Shown one piece after another: positions 50,934 through 61,358 of a stretch of DNA of 64,000 nt. A program made the translations under genes and the position numbers. The stretch is from Hymenobacter terrestris (GTDB lineage: Bacteria; Bacteroidota; Bacteroidia; Cytophagales; Hymenobacteraceae). The notes beneath the pieces were generated by a model, which was not told where the DNA came from, made no database searches, and saw only the letters and a list, made by a program, of their open reading frames with translations. The DNA is taken from contig NZ_JABKAV010000012.1 of the NCBI RefSeq assembly GCF_013377905.1, forward strand, positions 28,947 to 92,946. The letters are read 5' to 3'. The stretch's first letter is position 1; each line of letters opens with the position of its first letter.

Positions 50934-53900
50934 CTAGAAGTCGTAGCCCAGCGTAGCGTAAATTTTCGGGCCTTTGGTCGTATACTGCTCGCGGCCCCAG
51001 GCTACGTCGCCTTTCACATAAAAGCCCAGCATGGTGGTACGGATACCAGCGCCGTAGCCGTAAAGCAGCGGGTTGGTGAAGTTGATAACCGTGGCCGAAA
51101 AGCCCCCCTGACTTTCCACCTGGGTATTATTGGAGTTATTGACACTGAACGGGTTGGAGCCCGAATACGTCGTGCCCATGTCGCCGAAAGCCGTGAGCTG
51201 CAGGTTCCGGAAGAAGCCCGATTCGATGGGCCGCCGCGAGAAATACTGCACGATGGGCAGGCGCAGCTCGGAGTTGAAGAGCACGTATTTGCTTCCTACC
51301 CGCTTGCTGTAGTCGTAGCCCCGCAGGTTGGTAACAAACTGCTGGTAAAACATCTGGGCAGGATCTAGCTGACTGGGGCCAGCAGCCACCTCGCCCTTTT
51401 CGTTGATGTAGCGCGCATCGGTGTACTCGTAGTTCAGCCAGTTATCCATGCCGCCCAGGCGGAAGAAGGGCGGCGTTGATCCGCCCCCGATGTACTGCCC
51501 GAAGCTAGCCCGGTTGGCCCAGATGAGCTGGCGGTGCAGTTTCTGGTAGTGGCGTAAATCAACGGTGAGCTTGGTGAAGCCCGAGTTGTTGCCGTTCAAG
51601 TCGCGCAACTGGTTGATGCCGGCCTTCATGCGCGTACCCTGCAACATGTTGATGCCGGTAATCACCGAGTTGTCGAACACCAGCTCGGCCTCACCGCCCA
51701 GGTAGCTGGTATTCACATCATTGGAATTCGCCAGGTCGCCATAAGTGCGGCGGCTCACATTCACGAAGCGCGGACCCAGGCGCACGCTCAGGTTGTGGGT
51801 AAGCGGATAGGCAATGGTGGGCGCAATTTCGTGGCGGCCATAACGCACCCGGCTGTTAGGGTCGAGGTCGGGGAAATAGGCCTGTTTCTGATAGCGAATA
51901 CTCCAGTCGTATCGTTTCCGAAGGTTGGTGTATTCGGCAAATATGTTGCTCGTACTCAAGTCAGTGAGGGCGAAAATGCCTGCCTGAATCCGATGATCCT
52001 CCATCAGGTCCGACATGTTCACCTGGGCCGAGAAACCCAGCCCCAGCAATGGGTCCGACGTCAGCGTCGATACCACATTATCGATGCTGAAGGGAGTGCC
52101 ATAGCGGAAGGGGCCGGCCAGCGTAGCCGCCTCAGTAGGAGCCGCCTTGGGCAGGGCTACCACGGTAGCCGCCCGGCGGCGGGTGGGGGCCGTGGCCCGC
52201 GAGGCCGGAATATCCTCGTCGAATTCGTAATTATTAGGGTTCACGCGGTTCGCCGCAGCTTTATCCTCGGGTTTCTGGGCCGGAGCCGCGGGCAGGGGCG
52301 CCTCCTCGGCGGGTGGTACTATACCCTGGGCGCGGGCCACGGTAGGTCCGGGGCGGTTAGGAATCGTGGCCTTGGCTGGCCGCGAGCGGTCTTCCAGAAT
52401 TTCCTGGCGGGCCGTTTTATACAGCCTCAGGCCAGTGGGCAGGGCATAGCTGGGGTAGAGGTAGGCGTTACTGCGGCCGTCGGACGTGGCTGTGAGGGCC
52501 AGCGCACCGGTAGTGGCGTTATAGTCGAAATCGTGCACACCGGCCACAAAGCTGGTTACGGGCTGGTAGTCGCGGGCACTGAACGAGTAGCGGTAAATGC
52601 TGCGCACGCCGCTTTCCTCGCTCACAAACAGTATCTCGTCGTTGCTCAGGGGCCGGGGCCGGGTTTCGTTGGAAATCGTGCTGACTATTACTTCCACCGG
52701 CTGCGAGCGGCCGTCGAGGTGGTAACGGTACAGGTCGTAGTTGTTCACCACCGAAGCAAACGAGCCGCGGGCCGTACCTGCCGAATCGAGCCAGCGGTTG
52801 GAGCTGAATATCAGGCTTTGGCCATCGGGCATGAACACCGGCTCCACATCGTCGAACACATCGTTGGTGAGCTTTTCGGGCGTCCGGCTACCAGCCCGTA
52901 GCAGGTACAGGTCGCTCTGGCCCTGGCGCACGCCACTAAATACCACCGACTTGCCATCGGCCGAATAGTTGAGAGCCGTTACCTGCGAGAAGGGCGAAAA
53001 CAGCGAAGTGCGGCGCCCGAAGCGGGGCAACAGGCTGCTGAGGCGGGCCGTCAGGTTGCTCAGGCCACCGTTGGCTTCGCGCAGTTGCAACACCAGCTGA
53101 CCACGCTGCTCCTCCACTATGGCCACCTGCTCGTTGCCGCGCCAGGCCAGCAGCGGCAGCCGCGTTTCCACCCGCTGGTCGGGCGTTTTGTAGCCGCCGC
53201 GGTGCAGCACGTCGCGGCCGCGGCCGTCCTGGTCCACTACCAGCACCCGGTAGCGGCCCCGGTCGTTCTGCACGTAGGCCATGCGCTTGCCATCGGGGCT
53301 AAGCACGGGTTGGCTGTACAGCACGTTGCGGCGGTTGCGGCCGGCCAAGCTGTTCTTCTCGTCGAGTTCCTGAAAGGGCGTGAGCGGCTGGGAATTTAGC
53401 TGGCGGTAATACGCCAGCCAGTCCTTCAGAAACACCTTATAAGGCACATTCAGCGAAGAGCTGATGCCCACTTCTACGTCGCGGGTAATGCGCGTGAGGT
53501 TGAGGATATTTTGGACGCTGGTGTAGCCGTAGCGCTCGGCAATGTAGTTCCACACGCTCTGGCCAGCCAGCTCGGGGTTGCGCAGAAAGAACGGAGCCGT
53601 GCGGCTGCCTTCGTTCTCCTGCAACATGGTACGCATGTAGTCGTCCATCTCCACGCTCCAGCCTTGGGCCGCGTAGGCCGAAGCCCCCCCGATAAACCAA
53701 TCGGGCAGCTGCAGCAGGTAGCTACTCTGGATAACTTCACGGAGCGAGCCGCCATACATCATATCGTTGAGCAGCACCTCAGTAATGCGCTTGCTCATTT
53801 CCTGCTTGAACTGAGTCTGGGTGCCTTCGAAGGCAATCTGGACTTTGGTAGAGCGGGCCAGCGAGGTTTCGCCGCCGCTGGTATATTTCTCGGGAGCCAG

Positions 53901-54248
53901 CCCCACGTTGCTCTGCCGCAGGTCGCCCACCGAGTTGAAAAGCATAATGGTAGTTTTCGAGTAGGGATAGTACCCAATCAGCCCGGTAATGCGCTGGAGC
54001 TCCTTTTCGGCGTACTCGGCCGCGTGGCGGGCGTTGGCTTCACCGCCGGCATAATAGTACACGGTAAAGTTCTGGGTGCTGAACTGCAGCCAATCGAAGC
54101 TTTTATACTGGATCCGGACCCGCCCGAAGGGTTCCTGGGCGGTTTGGGCCCGGGCGGCGGGGGCAGCGGCCAGCAGCCCGGCCAGTAGCAGCACCGAACC
54201 GGCAGGCCGCGCCAGCGTCGGCCGGAAAAGAAAGGATACGTGCTTCAT
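50934..54248 (-). CDS. large outer-membrane protein: degenerate peptidase-MA-like domain, PD40 repeats, barrel
   Basis: A 1104-residue protein from ATG 54248 with a signal peptide (ends AARAQ). Residues about 40-260 resemble a peptidase-MA region, but the HExxH zinc motif is absent (KRITEVLLNDMMYGG stands at that place). Residues about 290-620 hold PD40/TolB-like beta-propeller repeats (LSPDGKRMAYVQNDRG, FMPDGQSLIFSSNRW). After a Pro/Ala linker, residues about 720-1104 form an outer-membrane barrel ending ATLGYDF. The architecture is known in Bacteroidota, function unknown. Probably monocistronic. Confidence 0.8.
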   Translation of the reverse strand: MKHVSFLFRPTLARPAGSVLLLAGLLAAAPAARAQTAQEPFGRVRIQYKSFDWLQFSTQNFTVYYYAGGEANARHAAEYAEKELQRITGLIGYYPYSKTTIMLFNSVGDLRQSNVGLAPEKYTSGGETSLARSTKVQIAFEGTQTQFKQEMSKRITEVLLNDMMYGGSLREVIQSSYLLQLPDWFIGGASAYAAQGWSVEMDDYMRTMLQENEGSRTAPFFLRNPELAGQSVWNYIAERYGYTSVQNILNLTRITRDVEVGISSSLNVPYKVFLKDWLAYYRQLNSQPLTPFQELDEKNSLAGRNRRNVLYSQPVLSPDGKRMAYVQNDRGRYRVLVVDQDGRGRDVLHRGGYKTPDQRVETRLPLLAWRGNEQVAIVEEQRGQLVLQLREANGGLSNLTARLSSLLPRFGRRTSLFSPFSQVTALNYSADGKSVVFSGVRQGQSDLYLLRAGSRTPEKLTNDVFDDVEPVFMPDGQSLIFSSNRWLDSAGTARGSFASVVNNYDLYRYHLDGRSQPVEVIVSTISNETRPRPLSNDEILFVSEESGVRSIYRYSFSARDYQPVTSFVAGVHDFDYNATTGALALTATSDGRSNAYLYPSYALPTGLRLYKTARQEILEDRSRPAKATIPNRPGPTVARAQGIVPPAEEAPLPAAPAQKPEDKAAANRVNPNNYEFDEDIPASRATAPTRRRAATVVALPKAAPTEAATLAGPFRYGTPFSIDNVVSTLTSDPLLGLGFSAQVNMSDLMEDHRIQAGIFALTDLSTSNIFAEYTNLRKRYDWSIRYQKQAYFPDLDPNSRVRYGRHEIAPTIAYPLTHNLSVRLGPRFVNVSRRTYGDLANSNDVNTSYLGGEAELVFDNSVITGINMLQGTRMKAGINQLRDLNGNNSGFTKLTVDLRHYQKLHRQLIWANRASFGQYIGGGSTPPFFRLGGMDNWLNYEYTDARYINEKGEVAAGPSQLDPAQMFYQQFVTNLRGYDYSKRVGSKYVLFNSELRLPIVQYFSRRPIESGFFRNLQLTAFGDMGTTYSGSNPFSVNNSNNTQVESQGGFSATVINFTNPLLYGYGAGIRTTMLGFYVKGDVAWGREQYTTKGPKIYATLGYDF

Positions 54249-54381
54249 ATCAAAAACCGGGAGCGGGAGACGGATGGATAAGGGCAATACAAATAACAGA
54301 GACAGATCGTTATGCTGGGCGGCGCTTCGAATGACGTTTGTCCATTTCTTTCTTCACAAAAACCAAAGTAACCAAATCCGA

Positions 54382-55470
54382 CTACTTCGCCGCCGGGCCG
54401 GCTGGGTACAACGAAATATATCGCCGGATATTGACTTCGGGCCAGGGCTCTACGTCATTTTCCAGCCAGTCGGCCATTACCTGGGCCAGCCGGGGCGCAA
54501 ACATTACGCCCTTCGAGCCCATGCCGTTGAACACGTGCAGCCCCGGCGTTTCGGGGTGCGTACCCAGGAGCGGCTTCCGGTCGCGCACGGCCGGCCGCAC
54601 CCCGGCCCGCTGGTCGAGCACCCGGAATGGCTGGGGCGTGAGCTCGGAAAGGCGCTGGCCGAGCTCCTCGCGGGCCTCGGCCGTAATGCCCGCCGCAAAG
54701 GGCGGCCAGCGGTAGGTGGCCCCCACCCGCAACCGGTTGCCCCCCAGCGGCACTACGTAAGCACTTTTATTGAGCACCGTGTCGGCGGGCAGGCCGGCAC
54801 ACTCCACCGTCAGTACCTCGCCCTGGTTGGGGGTGAGGGGCAGCCAGCTGAAATACGGATTCTGGATGGTGGCCGCGCCTTCGCAGCTGATAACGTGCCG
54901 GGCCTGCACCCGACCCGCGTAGCGGAAGCCGCCAGCCGGCTCGGCAACAAGGGAGGCCCAGTCAAAAGTTTCGTGCTGCAGCCAGCCGGCGGCCAGCCCT
55001 TCGGTGGTTAGGGCCGTGAGCAGTTCCTCTACCAGCACAAATCCCCCACGTCGCACCAGCAAACCCCCAAATTGCGGGCTCACACCTGGTAACGGCGGCA
55101 GCGCACCGGCCGAGAATTCATCCACAAAATCAAGCCAGGGGCGGTCGGCGCTGCGGGCCAGCAACGCGTTCTGCTCCTGCACCGACGAGAAGAACTTGGC
55201 AATGGGCAGAGCCTGAAAAAACGGCCGGCCCAACCGCTGCTCCTGGGCCTGGTAAAAAGCTGTGGCGGCCGTCAGCAGCTCGTCGGCGCGCCAGGCCAGC
55301 GCGAAGCGCTTGCCGGCCACCGGGTTCATGAGGCCCGCCGCCACCCGCGAGGCCGAGTCGGGCTGGGCGGTATCGAGCACGAGCACCGTGCGGCCCCGCC
55401 CGCGTAATTCGGCCGCCAGCGTGGCCCCGGCAATGCCGTAACCGATAATCAGGTAGTCAACGTGTAGCAT
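54382..55470 (-). CDS. FAD-dependent oxidoreductase, D-amino-acid-oxidase type
   Basis: A 362-residue flavoprotein from ATG 55470. The dinucleotide motif DYLIIGYGIAGATLAAEL starts at residue 4, with the Glu/Asp-ending VLVLD; AAGLMNPVAGKRF and the late GMGSKGV fit the DAO family, which oxidises the C-N bond of amino acids or related amines. A longer upstream open frame reads Pro/Arg-rich and is not supported. It is divergent from the metallo-hydrolase gene. Confidence 0.87.
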   Translation of the reverse strand: MLHVDYLIIGYGIAGATLAAELRGRGRTVLVLDTAQPDSASRVAAGLMNPVAGKRFALAWRADELLTAATAFYQAQEQRLGRPFFQALPIAKFFSSVQEQNALLARSADRPWLDFVDEFSAGALPPLPGVSPQFGGLLVRRGGFVLVEELLTALTTEGLAAGWLQHETFDWASLVAEPAGGFRYAGRVQARHVISCEGAATIQNPYFSWLPLTPNQGEVLTVECAGLPADTVLNKSAYVVPLGGNRLRVGATYRWPPFAAGITAEAREELGQRLSELTPQPFRVLDQRAGVRPAVRDRKPLLGTHPETPGLHVFNGMGSKGVMFAPRLAQVMADWLENDVEPWPEVNIRRYISLYPAGPAAK

Positions 55471-55507
55471 TGGGGGGCAAGGTAGGTTAGGGGAAGTTGA
55501 GTTGGCA

Positions 55508-55637
55508 GAACGACGTGGGTGCGGGGCTTGCCCCCGCCCAACACTGAACGGTAACCGTTGTATGGTTCCGGGTACAGCCGTTTGTTGGCCCCGTGCAGGC
55601 GGCATACGGGGGCAAGCCCTGCGCCCACGTCGCGTTC
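55508..55637. repeat. GGGGCTTGCCCC-type inverted repeat in the divergent gap
   Basis: ACGTGGGTGCGGGGCTTGCC near 55513 pairs with the opposing GGCAAGCCCTGCGCCCACGT ending near 55630. A palindrome AACGGTAACCGTT (55548-55560) sits in the loop. Confidence 0.6.
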
Positions 55638-55698
55638 TGTAAACTCCACCAACCTAAAATCCACTTATCTTGCCCTTTCAAAACATTTCTCCCCTGCC

Positions 55699-56334
55699 AT
55701 GACCGTTGCCGGCTTCACTTTCAATCCGTTTGCCGAAAACACGTATTTGCTCTCCGACGAAACCGGCGAGGCTGTTATTGTTGACCCTGGCTGCTACGAG
55801 CCGGCCGAGCAGCAGGCGCTGCGCCAGTACATCGAAGACCAGAAATTGCGCGTGGTGCTGCTGGTAAACACTCACGCCCACATCGACCATGTGCTGGGCA
55901 ACCAGTTTGTACTCGACACCTATAAGGTGCCTTACCTGCTGCACGAGGCCGACTTTGCTACGCTGCGGGCTGTGCCGAGCTATGCCTCCAACTACGGGTT
56001 TCCGCGCTACCAGCCTGCCGAGCCCACCGGCCAGCTGCGGGCCGGCGAAGCCGTACGCTTCGGCACGACCGAGTTGGAAGTGCGCTTTGTACCCGGCCAC
56101 GCCCCCGGCCATGTGGTATTCTACCACGCGCCCACCAGCACCGTTATCGGCGGCGACGTGCTGTTTCAGAACAGCATCGGCCGCACCGACTTGCCTGGCG
56201 GCGACCATGCCACGCTCATTGCCAGCATAAAGAGCCAGCTGCTGCCTCTGCCCGACGACACGGTGGTGTATCCTGGCCACGGCCCCGCCACTACTATTGG
56301 CCAGGAGCGTCGTACCAATCCGTTTCTGACGTAG
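55699..56334 (+). CDS. metallo-beta-lactamase-fold hydrolase (glyoxalase II-like)
   Basis: A 211-residue MBL-fold protein from ATG 55699. The zinc motif THAHIDH near 58-64, then PGHAPGH near 133 and GGDVLFQNSIGRTDL near 155, match the hydroxyacylglutathione-hydrolase-like branch. It probably hydrolyses a thioester; the substrate is not known. Confidence 0.9.
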   Translation: MTVAGFTFNPFAENTYLLSDETGEAVIVDPGCYEPAEQQALRQYIEDQKLRVVLLVNTHAHIDHVLGNQFVLDTYKVPYLLHEADFATLRAVPSYASNYGFPRYQPAEPTGQLRAGEAVRFGTTELEVRFVPGHAPGHVVFYHAPTSTVIGGDVLFQNSIGRTDLPGGDHATLIASIKSQLLPLPDDTVVYPGHGPATTIGQERRTNPFLT

Positions 56335-56350
56335 CCGTTTGCTACACACC

Positions 56351-56454
56351 TGTCATCCTAAGCATGTTGCGCTTTAAGCAAGGATGAAGGACCTATTGAG
56401 AAGCTACTGTCTGACGTTAGCCTCTGTATGGGTCCTTCGCAAGCTCAGGATAAC
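56351..56454. repeat. TGTCATCCTAAGC-family inverted repeat
   Basis: TGTCATCCTAAGC and AAGGATGAAGGACC face GGTCCTTCGCAAGCTCAGGAT; it fills the gap before pssA. A variant of the GTCATGCTGAGC family. Confidence 0.6.
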
Positions 56455-56490
56455 AACCCATTATCTTAATTCTTTCCACTAAGTCCGTAC

Positions 56491-57195
56491 GTGAAAAAAC
56501 ATATTCCCAACGCCGTTACCTGCCTGAATCTGTTTTCGGGTTGTCTGGCGCTACGTTTCATTTTTGCCGATGAGCTCGTGCTGGCAGCCTATTTTGTGGC
56601 GCTGGCAGCGTTGTTCGACTTCTTCGACGGGCTGCTGGCCCGGGCCCTGCACGTGTCGTCGCCGATTGGCAAAGATCTGGATTCGCTGGCCGACGTAGTA
56701 TCGTTCGGGGTGGTACCGGGCGCCTTCCTGTACGCGCTGCTACACCAGGCCGGGGCCGGCCTGCCCGACTGGCTGCCTTACGCGGGCTTTATTATAACGG
56801 TGTTTTCGGCCCTGCGTCTGGCTAAATTCAACAACGACACCCGCCAGTCCGAATCGTTTATCGGGCTGCCAACACCGGCCTGCACGCTGGTAGTAGCCTC
56901 GCTGCCGCTCATTCTGGCCAACGACCAATTCGCCCTCACTCCCTACCTGCTCAGCCCCTGGCTGCTGCTGGGCCTTACGGTTCTGCTGTCGGGGCTGCTG
57001 GTGGCTGAAATTCCGCTTTTTGCCCTCAAGTTTAAAACCCTGAACTGGCAGGCAAACAAGCAGCGGTTCGTGTTTCTGCTGCTGAGCCTGGGTTTGCTCA
57101 TTGGCCTTGGAGCAGTAGCCGTACCACTCATCGTGCTGCTTTACGTACTGCTTTCGGTGCTGAGTCCGGCCAATATGCCCGCACCAGCGGCCTGA
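56491..57195 (+). CDS. pssA: CDP-diacylglycerol-serine O-phosphatidyltransferase
   Basis: A 234-residue membrane enzyme that makes phosphatidylserine from CDP-diacylglycerol and serine. The CDP-alcohol transferase motif D-G-x2-A-R-x8-G-x3-D-x3-D is met by DGLLARALHVSSPIGKDLDS near residues 50-70; about seven hydrophobic segments follow. GTG start. The serine-type assignment over other CDP-alcohol enzymes rests on length and the N-terminal NAVTCLNLFSGCLALRF. Confidence 0.9.
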   Translation: MKKHIPNAVTCLNLFSGCLALRFIFADELVLAAYFVALAALFDFFDGLLARALHVSSPIGKDLDSLADVVSFGVVPGAFLYALLHQAGAGLPDWLPYAGFIITVFSALRLAKFNNDTRQSESFIGLPTPACTLVVASLPLILANDQFALTPYLLSPWLLLGLTVLLSGLLVAEIPLFALKFKTLNWQANKQRFVFLLLSLGLLIGLGAVAVPLIVLLYVLLSVLSPANMPAPAA

Positions 57196-57378
57196 GCCGG
57201 GGCAGGCAATCCGGGTCGGGGGCCAGCTTCGTTTACCTAAGCAGACCATTTGCTCGCTACTTCCTGCTTCGGGCGCAATAATTTGCGGCCGGCGCTGTTA
57301 TCATTTGGGCTGAACTGTATTGCCGGCCAACCTGTTGGCATTTCTGGTTCATCTCCTGGCTTTACTTGTGTTGTGCGT

Positions 57379-60300
57379 ATGCGTTATTCTACGGTCTGGC
57401 TGCTGATTTCGCTCCTCATGCTAGGTGCTATGGGCCCACGGGCGCAGGCCCAGTCCGGCGAGCAGACTTACCGCGGGCGCATTACCTGGACCGGCACCGT
57501 GCCGGTAGGCATCAAGGGCCAGAAACGGCTGGTGCCCGCCTTCCGCGGGGCTGCTTTCGATACCGAGGAGCAGGTCGGCACGCTGCTGGTGCGGCTGGCT
57601 GGCACCGTAACTGCGGGCCAGCTCATCGAAACGCAGTACGAGCCGCTGCTGCCCGCCCAGGCCGGCCAGCTCGATTTAACGGTTCTGCCTCCTTCGCCGC
57701 TGGTGCAATTGGTAGCGGGCACCGAGGCCCGCCAGCCGGTTACGCTCCTGCGCCTACAGCCACTGCGCCGTAACCCGCAAACTGGCCAGGCCGAGCGCCT
57801 TGTTAGCTTTGGCTACACGTATAGCACCACTGCCAGCCGCCCCGGGGCCACCCGCACGTATGCCCGCACTTCGGTTCTGAGCCAGGGCGAATGGTTTAAA
57901 ATAGGGGTTCCCACCAATGGTGTTTTCAAGCTCGATAAGGCTACGCTCCGGAGCTTCGGGCTGGAGAACTTCGACCCGGCCCGGCTGCGGCTGTTCGGCA
58001 ATGCTATGGGCACGCTGCCCCAGCCCAATAGCGCCTACCGCCCCGACGATCTGGTGGAAAACGCCATCCAGTTCGTGGGCAACAACAACGCCACCTTCGA
58101 CAACGACGAGTACTTCCTGTTTTATGCCCGCGGCCCGCACACCTGGAGCCGCGAGGGCCTGAGCACCCGCTTCCGCCACCAGCTCAACCCCTACACCGAC
58201 ACCGCCTACTACTTCCTGACGGTGGGCACGCCGGCTGGCCGCCGCGTGGCACCGGCACCGGCCGTAAGCGGTACGCCCGGTGCCCGCATCAGCATGTTTA
58301 CCGACCGGCAGTTTTATGAGCGTGACCTGCTCAATCTCAAAAAAACGGGCCGCACCTGGGTAGGTGAGGCTTTTTCAGGCCGGCCCGAGCAAACCTTCAC
58401 GCTCCCCGTCGCCGACCTAGTGCCGGGCTCCACGACCCAGATTACCTCGGCCGTAGTGGCTGCCTCGGCGGCGGCTACCGTGTTTCAGCCCAGCGTGAAC
58501 GGGCAAGCCCTACCTGCCCAGGTGGTACCGGGTTTCAGCTGCACCGGCGGTGGCTACTGCTACCCCGAGGCTGCCAATACCAACCGTAGCATTCTAGCCT
58601 ACCAGGTACCGGCCACCTCCCCCACCGAGCTCAAAATAACGCTCAGCTTCAACAGCGGATCCGACCCCGGCGCGCAGGGCTACCTCGATTACCTCGAAGT
58701 GAATGCCCGCCGCCAGTTGCGCCTGAACGGTGGCCTGCTGCAGTTCCGTAGCCTGGAAAACCTGCAGCCCAACGCTATCAGCCAGTTCGAACTGGGTAAT
58801 GCAGCCGGCGCCACCATCTGGGACGTAAGTAACCCGCGTCGGCCGGCTGCTGTGGCTGCCGCCAACGGCACGTTTCTGGCCCGCACCGATACTATCCGCG
58901 AGTTTGTAGCCTTCACCGGCACCGAGTTTCCGGCGCCCCGCGGCTTTGGCAAAGTGGCCAACCAGAACCTGCACGCGCTCAACCTCGATGGCCGTTTGGA
59001 CCTGGTGATTGTAGCCCACCCCCGTTTTCTGCAGGAAGCCAACAAGCTGGCCGCCCACCGCAGCAGCCACGACGGCCTGAATGCGCAGGTGGTGAACGTG
59101 CTGCAGATTTACAACGAGTTCGGCTCGGGTGGCCAGGATGTAACAGCCATCCGCGACCTGATGAAGATGGTGTACGACCGCAACACCAGTGGCCGCCGCC
59201 AGTACCTGCTGCTGTTCGGCGACGCCTCCTACGATTACAAGGCTGACCCGACCAATAAAGTGGATGAGTTGCCAACCTGGTGGCCCAGCCGCCAGCCGGC
59301 TAATGCCAATCAAACCAATCAGAATTTCGTGCCGGTCTACGAGTCAGAGGAAAGCTTCGACTTAGTAATGGGCAACCGCCCCAACGGCCAGGGCCTCACG
59401 TACTCATCCGACGATTACTACGGCCTGCTCGACGATTCGGAAGGGGCCTGGCTGCCGGGCTCCAGCAACGAGTTGCTCGACGTAGCCGTGGGTCGCCTAC
59501 CAGTAAGCACCGCTGAGCAGGCTGCCCGCGTAACCCAGAAGCTGATTGACTACGACAGCCCCGCCGGCTACGGCAAGTGGCGCAACCGCCTCACCTTTCT
59601 GTCCGACGACGGCGACAACAACCTATTTGTGTACTACAGCGAGGAGCTGACCAACCCGCTCGATACACTGGCCGCCGCTCGCAGCTACAATGTGTACAAG
59701 CTTTACCTCGATCTGTTTCCGCAGGTGCAGCTGGCGGCGGGCGAACGGTCGCCGGCGGCCGAAAAGGCGGTTGATGAAGCCTTCGAGCAAGGCTCGCTGC
59801 TGATCAACTACATCGGCCACGGCGGCCCCATAAGCCTGGCTCAGGAGCAGATTATAACTAAAACCTCCATCGGAAACCTGAAGAACGCAACCCGGCCCAC
59901 GTTCATGTTCACTGGTACCTGCGACTTCAGTACCTACGACGACCCCAATCTTACTTCGGCCGGTGAGCAGTCGCTGATTGATGTGAAAGGGGGAGCCATT
60001 GGCCTGCTGACTACCACCCGCGTAGTGTACGCCGACCGCAACCAAGCCCTGGCAGTCGCCTTCTTCAACGACCTGTTTCAGCCCCGTTCCGACGGCATGA
60101 TGCCGCGCATCGGTGACGTCTGCCTCACAGCCAAGAACATTGCCGTCATCGGCGACAACAACCGCAACTACGCCCTGCTCGGCGACCCTTCTATGCGCCT
60201 GGCCTACCCCGAACAAACGGTAGCCCTGACTGAAATTGATGGCAAGCCGGTGACGCAGGCAATGCCCGACACGTTGAAGGCTTTGCAACAGGTCACGCTG

Positions 60301-61305
60301 AAAGGGGAAGTCCGGCGCGGCGGGCAGTTGAACCCGGCCTTTGCGGGTACGGCCAACGTGCAGGTATTCGAGAAGCAGGCCACCGTGAAAACGCTCGGCA
60401 ACGAAGATGTTCCTCAGGCCGTTCAGCTGCGCGAAAACATCCTCTACGATGGCCCCGCTAGTGTGCAGGGCGGCAAGTTCAGCCTGCAGTTCGTAGTGCC
60501 AAAAGACATCAACTACAGTGTAGGCCTCGGCAAAATCAGCCTGTACGCCGCCGACCCCACCAACCGCACCGATGCCCAGGGCCAGCGCCTAGTGCCCATC
60601 GGCGACGTGGCCCCCCTAACGGCCCGCGACACTATTGCGCCCCGCATCAGCCTGTTCATGGATAACGAGCAGTTTGTATCGGGGGGCCTGACGGGCCTTA
60701 ACCCTACGCTGCTGGCCGTGCTGCGCGACGCCAGTGGCATCAACACGGCCGGTACCGGCATCGGCCACGACCTCACGCTCACGCTCGACGGCGACGCCAG
60801 CAAGGTTTTGGTGCTCAACTCGTCTTACACGGCCAAAACCGATAGTTTCCAGGTGGGCCGGGTGCGCTACGAGCTCAAGGACCTCACGCCCGGCCCCCAC
60901 GAGCTACGCCTCAAGGCCTGGGATACCTGGAACAACTCGGCCGAGCAGCGTCTCGAATTCATTGCCGCCCCCACCGACAAGCTGGCGTTGCAGCACGTGC
61001 TCAACTATCCCAACCCGTTCGCCCGGAATACCACCTTCCACTTCGACCACAACCGCAGCGGTCAGGACCTCGACATTCAGGTGCAGATTTTTTCGGTGGC
61101 CGGCCGGCTTGTACGCACCCTGCAGGGCACGGCCCTGGGCAGCGGCTCGCACGTGTCCGCCCTCAGCTGGGACGGGCGCGATGAGTACCAAGACCAGTTG
61201 GCGCGCGGTGTGTACGTGTACCGCGTAACGGTGCGCACCCGCGCGGCCAACGGCACCGATATTTCCACAGCCTCCAAATATGAGAAGCTAGTGCTCCTTA
61301 ATTAA
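57379..61305 (+). CDS. porU: type IX secretion system sortase PorU
   Basis: A 1308-residue surface sortase that removes the T9SS C-terminal domain and links cargo to A-type lipopolysaccharide. The ATG at 57379 gives a signal peptide ending RAQAQ. The C25 (gingipain-like) domain lies near 560-950, with catalytic His814 in NYIGHGGPI and Cys848 in FTGTCDFSTYDDP. The protein ends with its own type A-like tail (VLNYPNPFARNTTFHFDH, GVYVYRVTV). porV follows 53 bp downstream on the same strand, as in other T9SS genomes. Confidence 0.95.
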   Translation: MRYSTVWLLISLLMLGAMGPRAQAQSGEQTYRGRITWTGTVPVGIKGQKRLVPAFRGAAFDTEEQVGTLLVRLAGTVTAGQLIETQYEPLLPAQAGQLDLTVLPPSPLVQLVAGTEARQPVTLLRLQPLRRNPQTGQAERLVSFGYTYSTTASRPGATRTYARTSVLSQGEWFKIGVPTNGVFKLDKATLRSFGLENFDPARLRLFGNAMGTLPQPNSAYRPDDLVENAIQFVGNNNATFDNDEYFLFYARGPHTWSREGLSTRFRHQLNPYTDTAYYFLTVGTPAGRRVAPAPAVSGTPGARISMFTDRQFYERDLLNLKKTGRTWVGEAFSGRPEQTFTLPVADLVPGSTTQITSAVVAASAAATVFQPSVNGQALPAQVVPGFSCTGGGYCYPEAANTNRSILAYQVPATSPTELKITLSFNSGSDPGAQGYLDYLEVNARRQLRLNGGLLQFRSLENLQPNAISQFELGNAAGATIWDVSNPRRPAAVAAANGTFLARTDTIREFVAFTGTEFPAPRGFGKVANQNLHALNLDGRLDLVIVAHPRFLQEANKLAAHRSSHDGLNAQVVNVLQIYNEFGSGGQDVTAIRDLMKMVYDRNTSGRRQYLLLFGDASYDYKADPTNKVDELPTWWPSRQPANANQTNQNFVPVYESEESFDLVMGNRPNGQGLTYSSDDYYGLLDDSEGAWLPGSSNELLDVAVGRLPVSTAEQAARVTQKLIDYDSPAGYGKWRNRLTFLSDDGDNNLFVYYSEELTNPLDTLAAARSYNVYKLYLDLFPQVQLAAGERSPAAEKAVDEAFEQGSLLINYIGHGGPISLAQEQIITKTSIGNLKNATRPTFMFTGTCDFSTYDDPNLTSAGEQSLIDVKGGAIGLLTTTRVVYADRNQALAVAFFNDLFQPRSDGMMPRIGDVCLTAKNIAVIGDNNRNYALLGDPSMRLAYPEQTVALTEIDGKPVTQAMPDTLKALQQVTLKGEVRRGGQLNPAFAGTANVQVFEKQATVKTLGNEDVPQAVQLRENILYDGPASVQGGKFSLQFVVPKDINYSVGLGKISLYAADPTNRTDAQGQRLVPIGDVAPLTARDTIAPRISLFMDNEQFVSGGLTGLNPTLLAVLRDASGINTAGTGIGHDLTLTLDGDASKVLVLNSSYTAKTDSFQVGRVRYELKDLTPGPHELRLKAWDTWNNSAEQRLEFIAAPTDKLALQHVLNYPNPFARNTTFHFDHNRSGQDLDIQVQIFSVAGRLVRTLQGTALGSGSHVSALSWDGRDEYQDQLARGVYVYRVTVRTRAANGTDISTASKYEKLVLLN

Positions 61306-61358
61306 CCTGCTTTCTGGCTTTTCGCTACTTTTCGAATCTGCATCTTTCTCCCTCCCTT

